This document shows positions 1-7,976 of a stretch of DNA of 28,330 bases, one piece after another (within the stretch, counting starts at the first letter, position 1; every line of letters starts with the position of its first letter). A program made the translations under genes and the position numbers. The notes beneath the pieces were generated by a model. It was not told where the DNA came from and did no database searches. It saw only the letters and a list, made by a program, of their open reading frames with translations. The DNA is taken from the IMG/VR virus record IMGVR_UViG_3300025694_000023, positions 1 through 28,330 of that record; one strand, written 5' to 3'. This DNA comes from a virus.

Positions 1-2
1 CA

Positions 3-761
3 AACGTACAATTTTACCCAGATCCAGGCGGTAGATTTAAAGTTAGTTGGGTACCACCGTCACATTTGCAAAATAAAGTAATTGACAAAAACGGAACTAA
101 TTATCCAGGCAATGAACACATGGGTGCTTTTGGTTGTGATAGTTATGATATATCAGGTACTGTAGACGGTTTAGGATCTAATGGTGCTTTACATGGATTA
201 ACAAAGTTTAGTATGGAGGACGCGCCTCCTAGTCAATTCTTTTTAGAGTACGTGGCTAGACCAGCAACCGCTGAAATATTTTTTGAAGATGTTTTAATGG
301 CATTAGTGTTTTATGGCATGCCAATACTTGCAGAGAATAACAAACCACGTTTATTGTATCATTTAAGAAGACGCGGTTATAGAGGTTATTCAATGAATAG
401 GCCAGATAAAGTTTGGAATAAACTATCAACCACAGAAAAAGAAATAGGTGGTATACCAAATTCTAGTGAAGATATAAAGCAAGCTCACGCGGCAGCTATT
501 GAAACTTACATACAACAAAATGTAGGTTTAAAGTCAGATGGAGGTTGTGGTAACATGTATTTTAACAGAACACTAAATGATTGGTCGAGGTTTGATATTA
601 CTAAGCGTACTAAGTTTGATGCTACTATTAGCAGCGGGCTTGCTATTATGGCATGTAATAGACACCTTTATCAGCCGAATAAAAAGATTCAAAAAGCAAA
701 AGTAGACTTAAGTTTTTCAAAGTATAATAACGAAGGTTTTACTTCACAAATAATAAAATAA
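3..761 (+). CDS. terL: Terminase large subunit, C-terminal nuclease part (partial, cut by left edge)
   Basis: The reading frame is open from the left edge, so the gene begins outside the window. The TTG at 66 is an internal codon, not the start. What remains looks like the RNase H-like nuclease domain of a phage large terminase, which cuts concatemeric DNA during headful packaging. Visible landmarks are an acidic motif FGCDSYD (Asp codon at 138, candidate first metal ligand), a central ENNKPRLLYHLRRRGY segment, and a C-terminal TKFDATISSGLAIMA segment (Asp codon at 618). The last has the shape of the late acidic motif followed by an alanine-rich helix that is common in TerL. The ATPase half with its Walker motifs would lie upstream. 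The stop is three bases before the portal start, and the TerL-portal order supports the call. The assignment rests on motif shape and neighbours, not on a search. Confidence 0.82.
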   Translation, partial: NVQFYPDPGGRFKVSWVPPSHLQNKVIDKNGTNYPGNEHMGAFGCDSYDISGTVDGLGSNGALHGLTKFSMEDAPPSQFFLEYVARPATAEIFFEDVLMALVFYGMPILAENNKPRLLYHLRRRGYRGYSMNRPDKVWNKLSTTEKEIGGIPNSSEDIKQAHAAAIETYIQQNVGLKSDGGCGNMYFNRTLNDWSRFDITKRTKFDATISSGLAIMACNRHLYQPNKKIQKAKVDLSFSKYNNEGFTSQIIK

Positions 762-764
762 AAG

Positions 765-3173
765 ATGAACACAAAAAGTGCACAAAATTATTTTCCAAGT
801 CAAGTAGTCAGTGATCAAGAAAAGAACAGCTACGAGTACGGATTAAAAGTAGGTCAAGCAATTGAAGCTGAATGGTTTGGTAAGGACTTTAATTCTAATA
901 GATTTAGTTTAAACCAACAAGATTTTCACAAGTTAAGATTATATGCAAGAGGCGAACAATCAGTTCAAAAATATAAAGATGAATTATCAATTAACGGTGA
1001 TTTATCATATCTAAATCTAGACTGGACACCAGTCCCTGTAATTCCAAAATTTGTTGATATTGTTGTTAATGGTATAGCAGAAAGGGCTTATGATATTAAA
1101 GCATATTCTCAAGATCCATTTGGTGTTCAAAAAAGAACTGAATATATGGAGTCAATAATAAGAGACATGCAAACGGCAGAGTTTCAAGATGAGGCTATAA
1201 ATCAGTTTGGTATTAATCTATATGAAAACGATAAAGCAGAATTACCTGGTTCACAAGAAGAGTTAGAGCTTCACATGCAATTAACTTATAAGCAATCAAT
1301 AGAAATAGCAGAGGAGCAAGCAATAAACGTTTTGTTTGATGGTAATAAATACGATCAAACATTAAAAAGATTGTATTATGATATAGCGGTGCTTGGTATA
1401 GCTGCCGTTAAAAATAACTTTGATACATCATCAGGTATAACAGTTGATTATGTTGATCCTGCTAATTTAGTATACTCATACACTGAGTCTCCGTATTTTG
1501 ATGATATATATTACTGTGGTGAAGTAAAAAATATACCCATAAACGAGTTAAAAAAACAATTTCCACAATTAACAAATGAAGATTTATTGGAAATAGAAGA
1601 TCAACCACATCAAAATGCATACGCGGCAAATAGATACAGTTCATCATACAATGATAATAATGTTGATAATAATATCGCTCAAGTATTATATTTTAATTAC
1701 AAAACATATAACAATGAAGTATATAAGTTAAAACAAACAGGTACGGGTGGTTCAAAGGCTATACAAAAAGATGATTCATTTGAAGCTGTTGGTGAAGTTC
1801 CATTTGAAAAATTATCTAACTCACTAGAAGTTCTATACGAAGGAGCATTAATATTAGGTACAAAAAAATTATTAAAGTGGAATTTAGCTCAAAATATGTT
1901 AAGACCAAAGAGTGATTATACTAAGGTTAAAATGAATTATGCTATACATGCACCGAGAATATACAAGGGAAGAATAGAATCATTAGTAAAAAGGGTAACA
2001 GGTTTTGCTGATATGATACAGCTAACTCACTTAAAGTTACAACAAGTAATGTCAAGATTAGTACCTGATGGTGTTTACTTAGATGCCGACGGTTTAGCTG
2101 AAGTTGATTTAGGTAACGGTACAAATTATAATCCACAAGAAGCATTAAATATGTTCTTCCAAACTGGTAGTATCATAGGTAGATCAATAACGCAAGAAGG
2201 TGATCCTAACCCTGGTAAAGTTCCTATACAAGAAATATCAAGTGGTAGTGGTGGTCAAAAGCTACAAAGTTTAATCACTACATACAATTATTATTTACAA
2301 ATGATAAGAGATGTAACTGGATTAAACGAAGCTAGAGATGCTAGCACACCAGATGCAAACGCTTTAGTAGGTGTACAAAAACTAGCAGCTGCAAATTCAA
2401 ACGTTGCAACAAGGCATATATTGCAAGGCGGTTTATTTTTAACATCAGAACTAGCAGAAAACTTATCATTGAGAATATCAGATGTTATAGAGTATTCACC
2501 AACAAGAGACGCATTTATACAAGCAATTGGCGCACACAACGTAGCAACATTAGCAGAGCTAAGTGAATTACACTTGTATGACTTTGGTATATTCTTACAG
2601 TTACAACCTGATGAAGAAGAAAAACAATTATTAGAAAACAATATACAAATGGCTTTACAAGCTAATAGTATAGAACTTGAAGATGCAATTGATATTAGAG
2701 AAGTTAGAAATATAAAGCTTGCAAATCAATTACTAAAGTTAAGACGTAAAAAGAAAATAGAAAGAGATCAAGCTATAGCACAGCAAAACATACAACAACA
2801 AGCTCAAGCTAACGCACAAGCACAACAGGTTGCCGCTCAAGCTGAAGTTCAAAAACAACAAGCTATACAAGCGCTGGAGCTACAAAACAATGCACAGCAA
2901 GCTGAACTTGACGCTAACAAATTACAACTTGAAGCTGAACTTAAAAAACAATTAATGGAGCAAGAGTTTCAGTATAACTTACAACTAAAGCAAGCTGACA
3001 AACAAGCTGCAAGGGCTATGGAAGAAGGTCGTGAAGATAGAAAAGACACAAGAGTTGTGATGCAAGGTATGGAGCAAAGAAAAACTGCTGCATCAAAAAA
3101 TAAAAATTTTGAATCTTCAGGTAATGATATAATAAGTGGAGATATTGGTTTAGGAAGATTCGAACCAAGTTAA
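765..3173 (+). CDS. Portal protein
   Basis: This 802-aa protein would form the dodecameric ring at the capsid vertex through which DNA enters and leaves. Portal-like landmarks are a segment with WTPVPVIPKFVDIVVNG near residues 87-103, DPANLVYSYTESPYFDD near 231-247, and TGLNEARDAS followed by NALVGVQKLAAANSN near 518-548. I recognise this pattern from marine and Bacteroidetes podovirus portals. The C-terminal part (about 660-780) is a long helix rich in Gln, Ala and Lys, likely a coiled coil or barrel-type extension, ending in a short polar tail. The length is at the high end for podoviral portals because of this extension. It lies directly after terminase and before a scaffold and capsid gene, the standard order. 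The start at 765 follows an A-rich leader with no Shine-Dalgarno box. Confidence 0.88.
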   Translation: MNTKSAQNYFPSQVVSDQEKNSYEYGLKVGQAIEAEWFGKDFNSNRFSLNQQDFHKLRLYARGEQSVQKYKDELSINGDLSYLNLDWTPVPVIPKFVDIVVNGIAERAYDIKAYSQDPFGVQKRTEYMESIIRDMQTAEFQDEAINQFGINLYENDKAELPGSQEELELHMQLTYKQSIEIAEEQAINVLFDGNKYDQTLKRLYYDIAVLGIAAVKNNFDTSSGITVDYVDPANLVYSYTESPYFDDIYYCGEVKNIPINELKKQFPQLTNEDLLEIEDQPHQNAYAANRYSSSYNDNNVDNNIAQVLYFNYKTYNNEVYKLKQTGTGGSKAIQKDDSFEAVGEVPFEKLSNSLEVLYEGALILGTKKLLKWNLAQNMLRPKSDYTKVKMNYAIHAPRIYKGRIESLVKRVTGFADMIQLTHLKLQQVMSRLVPDGVYLDADGLAEVDLGNGTNYNPQEALNMFFQTGSIIGRSITQEGDPNPGKVPIQEISSGSGGQKLQSLITTYNYYLQMIRDVTGLNEARDASTPDANALVGVQKLAAANSNVATRHILQGGLFLTSELAENLSLRISDVIEYSPTRDAFIQAIGAHNVATLAELSELHLYDFGIFLQLQPDEEEKQLLENNIQMALQANSIELEDAIDIREVRNIKLANQLLKLRRKKKIERDQAIAQQNIQQQAQANAQAQQVAAQAEVQKQQAIQALELQNNAQQAELDANKLQLEAELKKQLMEQEFQYNLQLKQADKQAARAMEEGREDRKDTRVVMQGMEQRKTAASKNKNFESSGNDIISGDIGLGRFEPS

Positions 3174-3197
3174 TGTTTAACAAATAAATAAATAATA

Positions 3198-3554
3198 ATG
3201 GCAATAGTAACTAATGATTGGACTGGTAAGATAACTGGATCTGTTTTTACAACAGCGTCTAGTGATGCTATAAAACCTCCTACGGGTCATGTGTTTGTAG
3301 CTATAACAGCTTTAACAGCAACAGATTTTGATAGCTCAGGTGGCTTGGTTGCAGATGACGCAACTGTTTGGGCTAACTCTGAAGGAGCAGCTAATGATGC
3401 AGATGCTGACGCTGAAACAACAAGTTTAGGATCTGGTGGTGTGCAAATAACACAAACTAATGTAGATGTTCCAGCTGGTGTAACAATTTACGGTAGATAT
3501 ACTGAGATCGATATAAACGCTGGACAAATTATAGCATACATAGGAAAAGCTTAA
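3198..3554 (+). CDS. Small virion-type beta protein, possible head decoration protein
   Basis: I do not recognise a named family. The 118-aa product is rich in Ala, Thr, Gly and Asp, has almost no Lys/Arg, and has no signal peptide or membrane segment. It ends with a beta-strand pattern (VDVPAGVTIYGRYTEIDI, then IIAYIGK). That ending, 'aGvtiyGr...i.i.aG.iiAYig', is a style I associate with small structural proteins of marine phages. Its place between portal and scaffold suggests a head-associated role such as capsid decoration or a minor head protein; this is inference from context. The start follows a leader made of repeated AATA units with no Shine-Dalgarno box. Confidence 0.6.
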   Translation: MAIVTNDWTGKITGSVFTTASSDAIKPPTGHVFVAITALTATDFDSSGGLVADDATVWANSEGAANDADADAETTSLGSGGVQITQTNVDVPAGVTIYGRYTEIDINAGQIIAYIGKA

Positions 3555-3599
3555 GAAATTGTACGAGAGTACATATGTTTAATTTTATAATATTATATT

Positions 3600-4784
3600 A
3601 TGGCAAAAGATGAAAACGTCAAGATAGACGAAAAAAACGCCGAGTCACCACAAGGTGATGCTAAGGTAAAAAAACCTCGTCTTAAAAAGTTTCAACAAGA
3701 TGATACACCTATAAAGGTAAATCTTGCTGAACCTAAAGAAGAAGAGGTTAAAGAAGAACAACCTAAAGAAGAAGTGAAACAAGAGGAAAAACCTGTTGTT
3801 GAAGAGATAGTAGAAGAGAAGAAAGAAGAGGTTGTTGAAGAGAAAGAAGCTCCAGTTTTAGAAGAAATAACTGACGAGAAAGTAGAAGAAAAGGTAGAAG
3901 AAGTACAGGAAGCAGTTGAAGAGGCGATTGAAAAAGCAGAAGAAGCTGGGGAAGAGTTACCAGAAAACATCCAAAAGCTTATGAAGTTTATGGAAGAAAC
4001 TGGTGGTGATCTTGAGGATTATGTTAAATTAAATCAAGACTATAGTAAGTTTGATGACACAGCGTTATTAAGAGAATACTATAAACAAACAAAACCACAT
4101 CTAGCAAGTGATGAAGTAGATTTCTTAATGGAAGATAACTTTACTTACGACGATGAGGCTGATGATCCAAAAGATATCAAGCGAAAGAAATTAGCGTTTA
4201 AAGAGCAAGTTGCCGACGCTAAAGCCCAATTAGACAGGCAAAAGTCTAAATACTATGAGGAAATTAACGCTGGTGTTAAGTTAACACCTGACCAACAAAA
4301 GGCTGTTGATTTTTTTAATAGATACAATGAAGAACGAAGTAAGCAGGATAAGATTGTAGAAAAACAAAAAACTACATTTGATCAAAAAACTAAAGATGTA
4401 TTTAATAAAAACTTTAAAGGTTTTGAATATAGCATAGGTGAGAAAAGATTTAGATTTAATGTTAAAGATGCAAGTAATGTCAAAGAGCAACAAGGTGATA
4501 TTAATAATTTTGTTAACAAATTTGTTGACAACAAAAGTAATACCATATCTGATGCAAAAGGATATCACAAATCTTTGTTTACAGCAATGAACGCTGACGC
4601 TGTTGCGAATCATTTTTACGAACAAGGTAGAGCTGATGCTATAAAAGATAGTATCGCAAAAGCAAAAAATGTTAACATGGATCCTAGACAAGGTCTTGGT
4701 GAAGTTGAAGCAGGAGGCCTTAAAGTAAAAGTTTTACAAGACAACGATATGAGTTCATTTCGTTTTAAACCAAAATCAAAATAA
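3600..4784 (+). CDS. Scaffold-like acidic coiled-coil protein
   Basis: The 394-aa product is highly charged. Residues about 40-125 are an extreme Glu/Lys/Val tract with heptad-like spacing (KEEEVKEEQPKEEVKQ is typical). A helical, still acidic region follows, then a more mixed C-terminal part ending in a basic MSSFRFKPKSK tail. Long acidic helical proteins with a basic C-terminus lying immediately before the major capsid gene are usually internal scaffolds. Their C-terminal basic helix binds capsid subunits, and the scaffold leaves or is degraded on maturation. No protease domain is visible, so a fused maturation protease is unlikely. An alternative is an internal head protein that stays in the virion. 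The role is inferred from composition and position. Confidence 0.72.
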   Translation: MAKDENVKIDEKNAESPQGDAKVKKPRLKKFQQDDTPIKVNLAEPKEEEVKEEQPKEEVKQEEKPVVEEIVEEKKEEVVEEKEAPVLEEITDEKVEEKVEEVQEAVEEAIEKAEEAGEELPENIQKLMKFMEETGGDLEDYVKLNQDYSKFDDTALLREYYKQTKPHLASDEVDFLMEDNFTYDDEADDPKDIKRKKLAFKEQVADAKAQLDRQKSKYYEEINAGVKLTPDQQKAVDFFNRYNEERSKQDKIVEKQKTTFDQKTKDVFNKNFKGFEYSIGEKRFRFNVKDASNVKEQQGDINNFVNKFVDNKSNTISDAKGYHKSLFTAMNADAVANHFYEQGRADAIKDSIAKAKNVNMDPRQGLGEVEAGGLKVKVLQDNDMSSFRFKPKSK

Positions 4785-4812
4785 ATTTTAACAATTATAA
4801 ATATAAATAATT

Positions 4813-6306
4813 ATGGCAGCAATTACTCCAACAGGTGGATCGGCGTTAAATAGCGTACCTTCACCAGTTAAAGCGGCAATAACTACTAACTATTTAGATT
4901 TTACATCTGGTAGTAATGACTGGTCTCAGCAGTACTTACCTGATCTAATTGAACAAGAAGCAGAAGTATATGGTAAAAGAACTATATCTGGTTTCTTATC
5001 GGCAATTGGGGCAGAAGAGGCAATGAGCTCAGATCAAGTGGTTTGGACAGAACAAGGTAGGTTACACCTTTCGTATAAAGTAACAGGATATGCAACAGGA
5101 TCCAACACTGGTGACCTTACTTTAGGTGCGGCTCCAGGATCAAGCGCAGCAGCAGCAGCTACTCACGGTATCAGAATTGGTCAAACAGTTCTAGTATCTG
5201 ATGGTCAAGCTAATGCAGTAGTATTTAGAGCGTTAGTAACGCACTTACCAGCAGGTAATAAAATCACAGTAGCTCCTTATACAACAGGTCATGCTTCAGG
5301 TGATATTGCAGATGTTTCAGGTATCAACACAACAACTCTAGCAGCAAGTGGTAGAGTATTTGTTTATGGTTCTGAATTTGGTAAGGGAACTAATGGTATG
5401 GGCGAAACTGCTGGTAACAACCCAGTTATGCCTCAGTTTAATACGTTTAACAACAAACCAATTATCTTAAAAGATCATTATTCAATTTCTGGATCTGATA
5501 CTTCAAGAATCGGTTGGGTTGAAGTTGGCGCAGAAGACGGTACTTCAGGATACTTATGGTATCTAAAAGCAGAAGCTGAAACTAGATTAAGGTTTGCTGA
5601 TTATCTTGAAATGTCTCTTTTAGAGTCAGAAAAAGGTACAGTCGGTGGATCGGTAGCAGATTCAACAATTAACGGTGCAGGAGAATCATTCGGTACTGAA
5701 GGTTTGTTTAAAGCTATCACTACAAGAGGTCATGTGACTTCAGGTATTGCAGGAACTAGTGCAGTAGATGACTTAGGATCTTTTGATGAGATTCTTAAAA
5801 AGTTTGACGAGCAAGGTGCTATTGAAGAGTACATGCTTTATTGTAACAGAACAGTATCATTAGCAATTGATGATATGTTAGCAGCTCAGAACTCTTACGG
5901 GTCTGGTGGTACATCTTACGGTGTATTCAGCAACTCTGAGGATATGGCATTGAATTTAGGTTTCTCTGGATTTAGAAGAGCATCATATGACTTCTACAAA
6001 TCAGATTGGAGATATTTAAATGATATTTCATTAAGAGGTCAAGACGCTTTCAATGATATCAGAGGTGTTTTAATCCCAGCTGGTACTTCAACAGTATATG
6101 ATGAAGTAGTTGGTAGAAGCATGCGAAGACCTTTCTTACACGTAAGATATAGAGCTTCACAAACTGATGACAGGAGAATGAAAACATGGATAACAGGTTC
6201 AGTAGGTGGAAACATCACATCTGATCTTGATGCTATGGAAATCAACTTCTTATCAGAAAGATGTCTAGTAGTACAAGGAGCTAATAACTTCATGTTACTT
6301 AACTAA
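4813..6306 (+). CDS. Major capsid protein
   Basis: This 497-aa protein is presumed to have the HK97 fold and to build the icosahedral shell. The N-terminal region includes NYLDFTSGSNDWSQQYLPDL and an acidic segment LIEQEAEVYGKRT, followed by a beta- and Gly-rich domain. The C-terminal part (STVYDEVVGRSMRRPFLHVRY and ERCLVVQGANNFMLLN) has the look of capsid subunits from Bacteroidetes and marine podoviruses. It lies just after the scaffold-like gene and is followed by the strongest terminator in the window, as expected for the most highly expressed structural gene. Codon choice looks more G/C- and GCA-rich than its neighbours by eye, which fits high expression. The start follows an A/T-only leader. 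Confidence 0.85.
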   Translation: MAAITPTGGSALNSVPSPVKAAITTNYLDFTSGSNDWSQQYLPDLIEQEAEVYGKRTISGFLSAIGAEEAMSSDQVVWTEQGRLHLSYKVTGYATGSNTGDLTLGAAPGSSAAAAATHGIRIGQTVLVSDGQANAVVFRALVTHLPAGNKITVAPYTTGHASGDIADVSGINTTTLAASGRVFVYGSEFGKGTNGMGETAGNNPVMPQFNTFNNKPIILKDHYSISGSDTSRIGWVEVGAEDGTSGYLWYLKAEAETRLRFADYLEMSLLESEKGTVGGSVADSTINGAGESFGTEGLFKAITTRGHVTSGIAGTSAVDDLGSFDEILKKFDEQGAIEEYMLYCNRTVSLAIDDMLAAQNSYGSGGTSYGVFSNSEDMALNLGFSGFRRASYDFYKSDWRYLNDISLRGQDAFNDIRGVLIPAGTSTVYDEVVGRSMRRPFLHVRYRASQTDDRRMKTWITGSVGGNITSDLDAMEINFLSERCLVVQGANNFMLLN

Positions 6307-6314
6307 TACTTTTT

Positions 6315-6357
6315 AAAAGAGTTAGGCGCTTCGGCGCCTAGCCCTTTTTATTTTTTT
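6315..6357 (+). terminator. Strong intrinsic terminator after the capsid gene (cUUCGg loop)
   Basis: A GC-rich stem TAGGCGC (6323-6329) pairs perfectly with GCGCCTA (6334-6340) around the stable tetraloop TTCG (6330-6333), with the C-G closing pair. The outer A-rich flank (6315-6319) can pair with the T-rich side (6344-6348) after one mismatch. A run of T continues to 6357. It starts 9 bases after the capsid stop codon. It is by far the most GC-rich element in any intergenic gap of the window. Confidence 0.93.
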
Positions 6358-6378
6358 AATATTTAATTTTATTATATC

Positions 6379-7179
6379 ATGGCAAAAAAACAAACAAAAA
6401 AAGCGGTAGCTATAGAAGAACCTGTAGTTGCTGTAAAAGAACAACCTAAGAAAAAAGATTCTTGGGAAATGAAGGATAGGAATTACTATTTACTTAGAGA
6501 TTTAAATCCTTTAACATACACTATAAGATCAAGAGGTATATTTTATTTTGATGAAGAGAAAGGATATGAGAGGGAGTTAAAATATACAATCAACCAAAGA
6601 ACACCATTTGTAGATGAGTTCAAAGGTGATGCAAGACTTGGTCATATTGTATTTGAAAATGGTGCACTATATGTACCAAAAGAAAAACAAACATTACAGA
6701 AACTATTATCACTATATCATCCAGATAGAAACACTTTGTTCCAAGAACAAAACTTAGTTAAAGAAGCTGAAGATGATATGGATTACCTTAACTTAGAAAT
6801 AGAAGCTTTAAATCTAGCTAGAGACATGGACGTTGATAGAGCAGAAGCAATACTAAGAACAGAACAAGGTAGTGAAGTTTCAAAGTTAACTTCTAAAGAA
6901 CTAAGAAGAGACATATTAGTGTTTGCTAAACAAAATGCAGAATTGCTTATTGAGTTAGCAAATGATGAAAATGTTCAGCTTAGAAACTTTGGAATCAAGT
7001 GTGTTGAATTAGGATTAATAACTTTATCTGGAGACAACAGGGTCTTTACATGGGCCAAGACAGGTAGAAAAGTTATGAATGTTCCTTTTGATGAACATCC
7101 ATATTCAGCTTTAGCAGCTTGGTTTAAAACCGATGAAGGTTTAGAAGCTTACAACAATTTAGAAAAAAGATTAAGCTAA
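6379..7179 (+). CDS. Unrecognised structural-module protein, 266 aa
   Basis: I do not recognise a named family. The protein begins with a Lys-rich tail (MAKKQTKKAVAIEEP), then a region with IRSRGIFYFDEEKGYEREL and HIVFENGALYVPKEKQTLQ that looks like mixed alpha/beta, then mostly helices. Near residues 182-215 lies LLIELANDENVQLRN followed by GIKCVELGLI, and the C-terminus carries PFDEHPYSALAAWFKTDEG. The last two segments resemble conserved stretches I associate with small phage proteins of unknown function placed after the capsid gene. No membrane segment, signal peptide or catalytic motif is evident. It is the first gene after the capsid terminator and precedes the connector genes, so a head-completion or assembly role is plausible. 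The Lys-rich start could contact DNA. Both ideas are inference. Confidence 0.7.
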   Translation: MAKKQTKKAVAIEEPVVAVKEQPKKKDSWEMKDRNYYLLRDLNPLTYTIRSRGIFYFDEEKGYERELKYTINQRTPFVDEFKGDARLGHIVFENGALYVPKEKQTLQKLLSLYHPDRNTLFQEQNLVKEAEDDMDYLNLEIEALNLARDMDVDRAEAILRTEQGSEVSKLTSKELRRDILVFAKQNAELLIELANDENVQLRNFGIKCVELGLITLSGDNRVFTWAKTGRKVMNVPFDEHPYSALAAWFKTDEGLEAYNNLEKRLS

Positions 7180-7189
7180 TTAATCACTT

Positions 7190-7225
7190 TATAGAGTAGT
7201 CACTCTATTGGGTGACTACACTATA
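7190..7225 (+). promoter_or_regulatory. Two overlapping, mutually exclusive hairpins in the leader of the connector gene
   Basis: Hairpin A pairs GTAGTCAC (7196-7203) with GTGACTAC (7212-7219), eight perfect pairs with an 8-base loop, extended after one A/A mismatch by TATAG (7190-7194) with CTATA (7221-7225). Hairpin B pairs ATAGAGT (7191-7197) with ACTCTAT (7202-7208), seven pairs with loop AGTC. The two share bases and cannot both form. No T-run follows on the + strand, so it is not a standard terminator. The element ends 12 bases before the next start codon. A processing site, mRNA-end stabiliser or weak attenuator are possible roles; none is shown. Confidence 0.6.
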
Positions 7226-7237
7226 TAAAAAGAAATT

Positions 7238-7972
7238 ATGGCAGTAAATATAAACACGGTATATACTAGAGTTCAGTCAATTGCAAACAAAGAGCAAAGA
7301 GGTTATCTTACGCCTATTGAATACAACAGATTTGCAAATCAAGCACAATTAGAAATATTTGAACAGTACTTTTTTGATTTAGATCAGTATCTAAGAAGAC
7401 CAGGTAATGACACTAGACATGCAGACTCTGTAACTAGTTTACAAGAAAAAATAGCATTGTTTGAGGTTTTTGACACTGATTTAGGTTCATACAGTAGTGG
7501 TTATAGTTTACCCGCAGCTCTTCATAAACTATCAACAGTTGAATACTATGTCAGCTCTACAGAAGCTCATGAGTGTGAAACTGTAACAAAAAAAGATTTT
7601 AGATTATTATTAAAGAGTAATATATTATTACCTACAGATACAAATCCTATATACACAAGAACAGGAAATACAATTAAAGTTTACAAAGGCAAAGCAACAA
7701 CACCATTTTACGAAGAACTAACAACAGCATCAAAGGTTAAAGTTGATTATATAAAACAACCTACAACAGTTAACTGGGCTTATTATTTAGATGCAAACAA
7801 CGATGCTTTATATAACGCAACAGGATCAACTAACTTTGAGTTACACGGATCAGAAGAACCAGCTTTAGTTATTAAAATATTAGAACTAGCAGGTGTCGCA
7901 ATGAAGTCAGCTGATGTTTACCAAATAGGTGACAAAGAAAATATTGAAGATATACAACAACAAAAAGGATAA
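7238..7972 (+). CDS. Head-tail connector / adaptor-type protein
   Basis: The 244-aa product starts MAVNINTVYTRVQSIANKEQ and continues with helical text (YLTPIEYNRFANQAQLEIFEQYF). This kind of N-terminus is typical of small phage adaptor proteins that stack beneath the portal. A middle region has KLSTVEYYVSS and later TPFYEELTTASKVKVDY, of mixed alpha/beta nature. The C-terminus (about 195-244) is helical and acidic to polar (PALVIKILELAGVAMKSADV). No enzymatic motif or membrane segment is visible. Its place between capsid and the large tail protein, four bases before the next gene, supports a ring/adaptor function comparable to P22 gp4 or T7 gp11 types. The exact family is not recognised. Confidence 0.65.
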   Translation: MAVNINTVYTRVQSIANKEQRGYLTPIEYNRFANQAQLEIFEQYFFDLDQYLRRPGNDTRHADSVTSLQEKIALFEVFDTDLGSYSSGYSLPAALHKLSTVEYYVSSTEAHECETVTKKDFRLLLKSNILLPTDTNPIYTRTGNTIKVYKGKATTPFYEELTTASKVKVDYIKQPTTVNWAYYLDANNDALYNATGSTNFELHGSEEPALVIKILELAGVAMKSADVYQIGDKENIEDIQQQKG

Positions 7973-7976
7973 TTAA

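Noticed and set aside
66-761. Start of the first gene at TTG 66
   Set aside because: The same frame is open back to base 3 and encodes sensible terminase text, so the gene starts left of the window.
3555-3599. Bacteroidetes-type promoter (TTG ... TATGTTTA) before the scaffold gene
   Set aside because: The -7-like element has a mismatch and the spacing to TTG is about 12 bases, well short of the expected about 19. The small GAGA-loop hairpin at 3560-3573 has only five pairs.
3692-3970. Minus-strand 92-aa Ser/Thr-rich frame
   Set aside because: It is the complement of the Glu/Lys-rich coding tract of the scaffold-like gene. GAA/GAG codons read backwards give Ser/Phe codons. No leader is seen.
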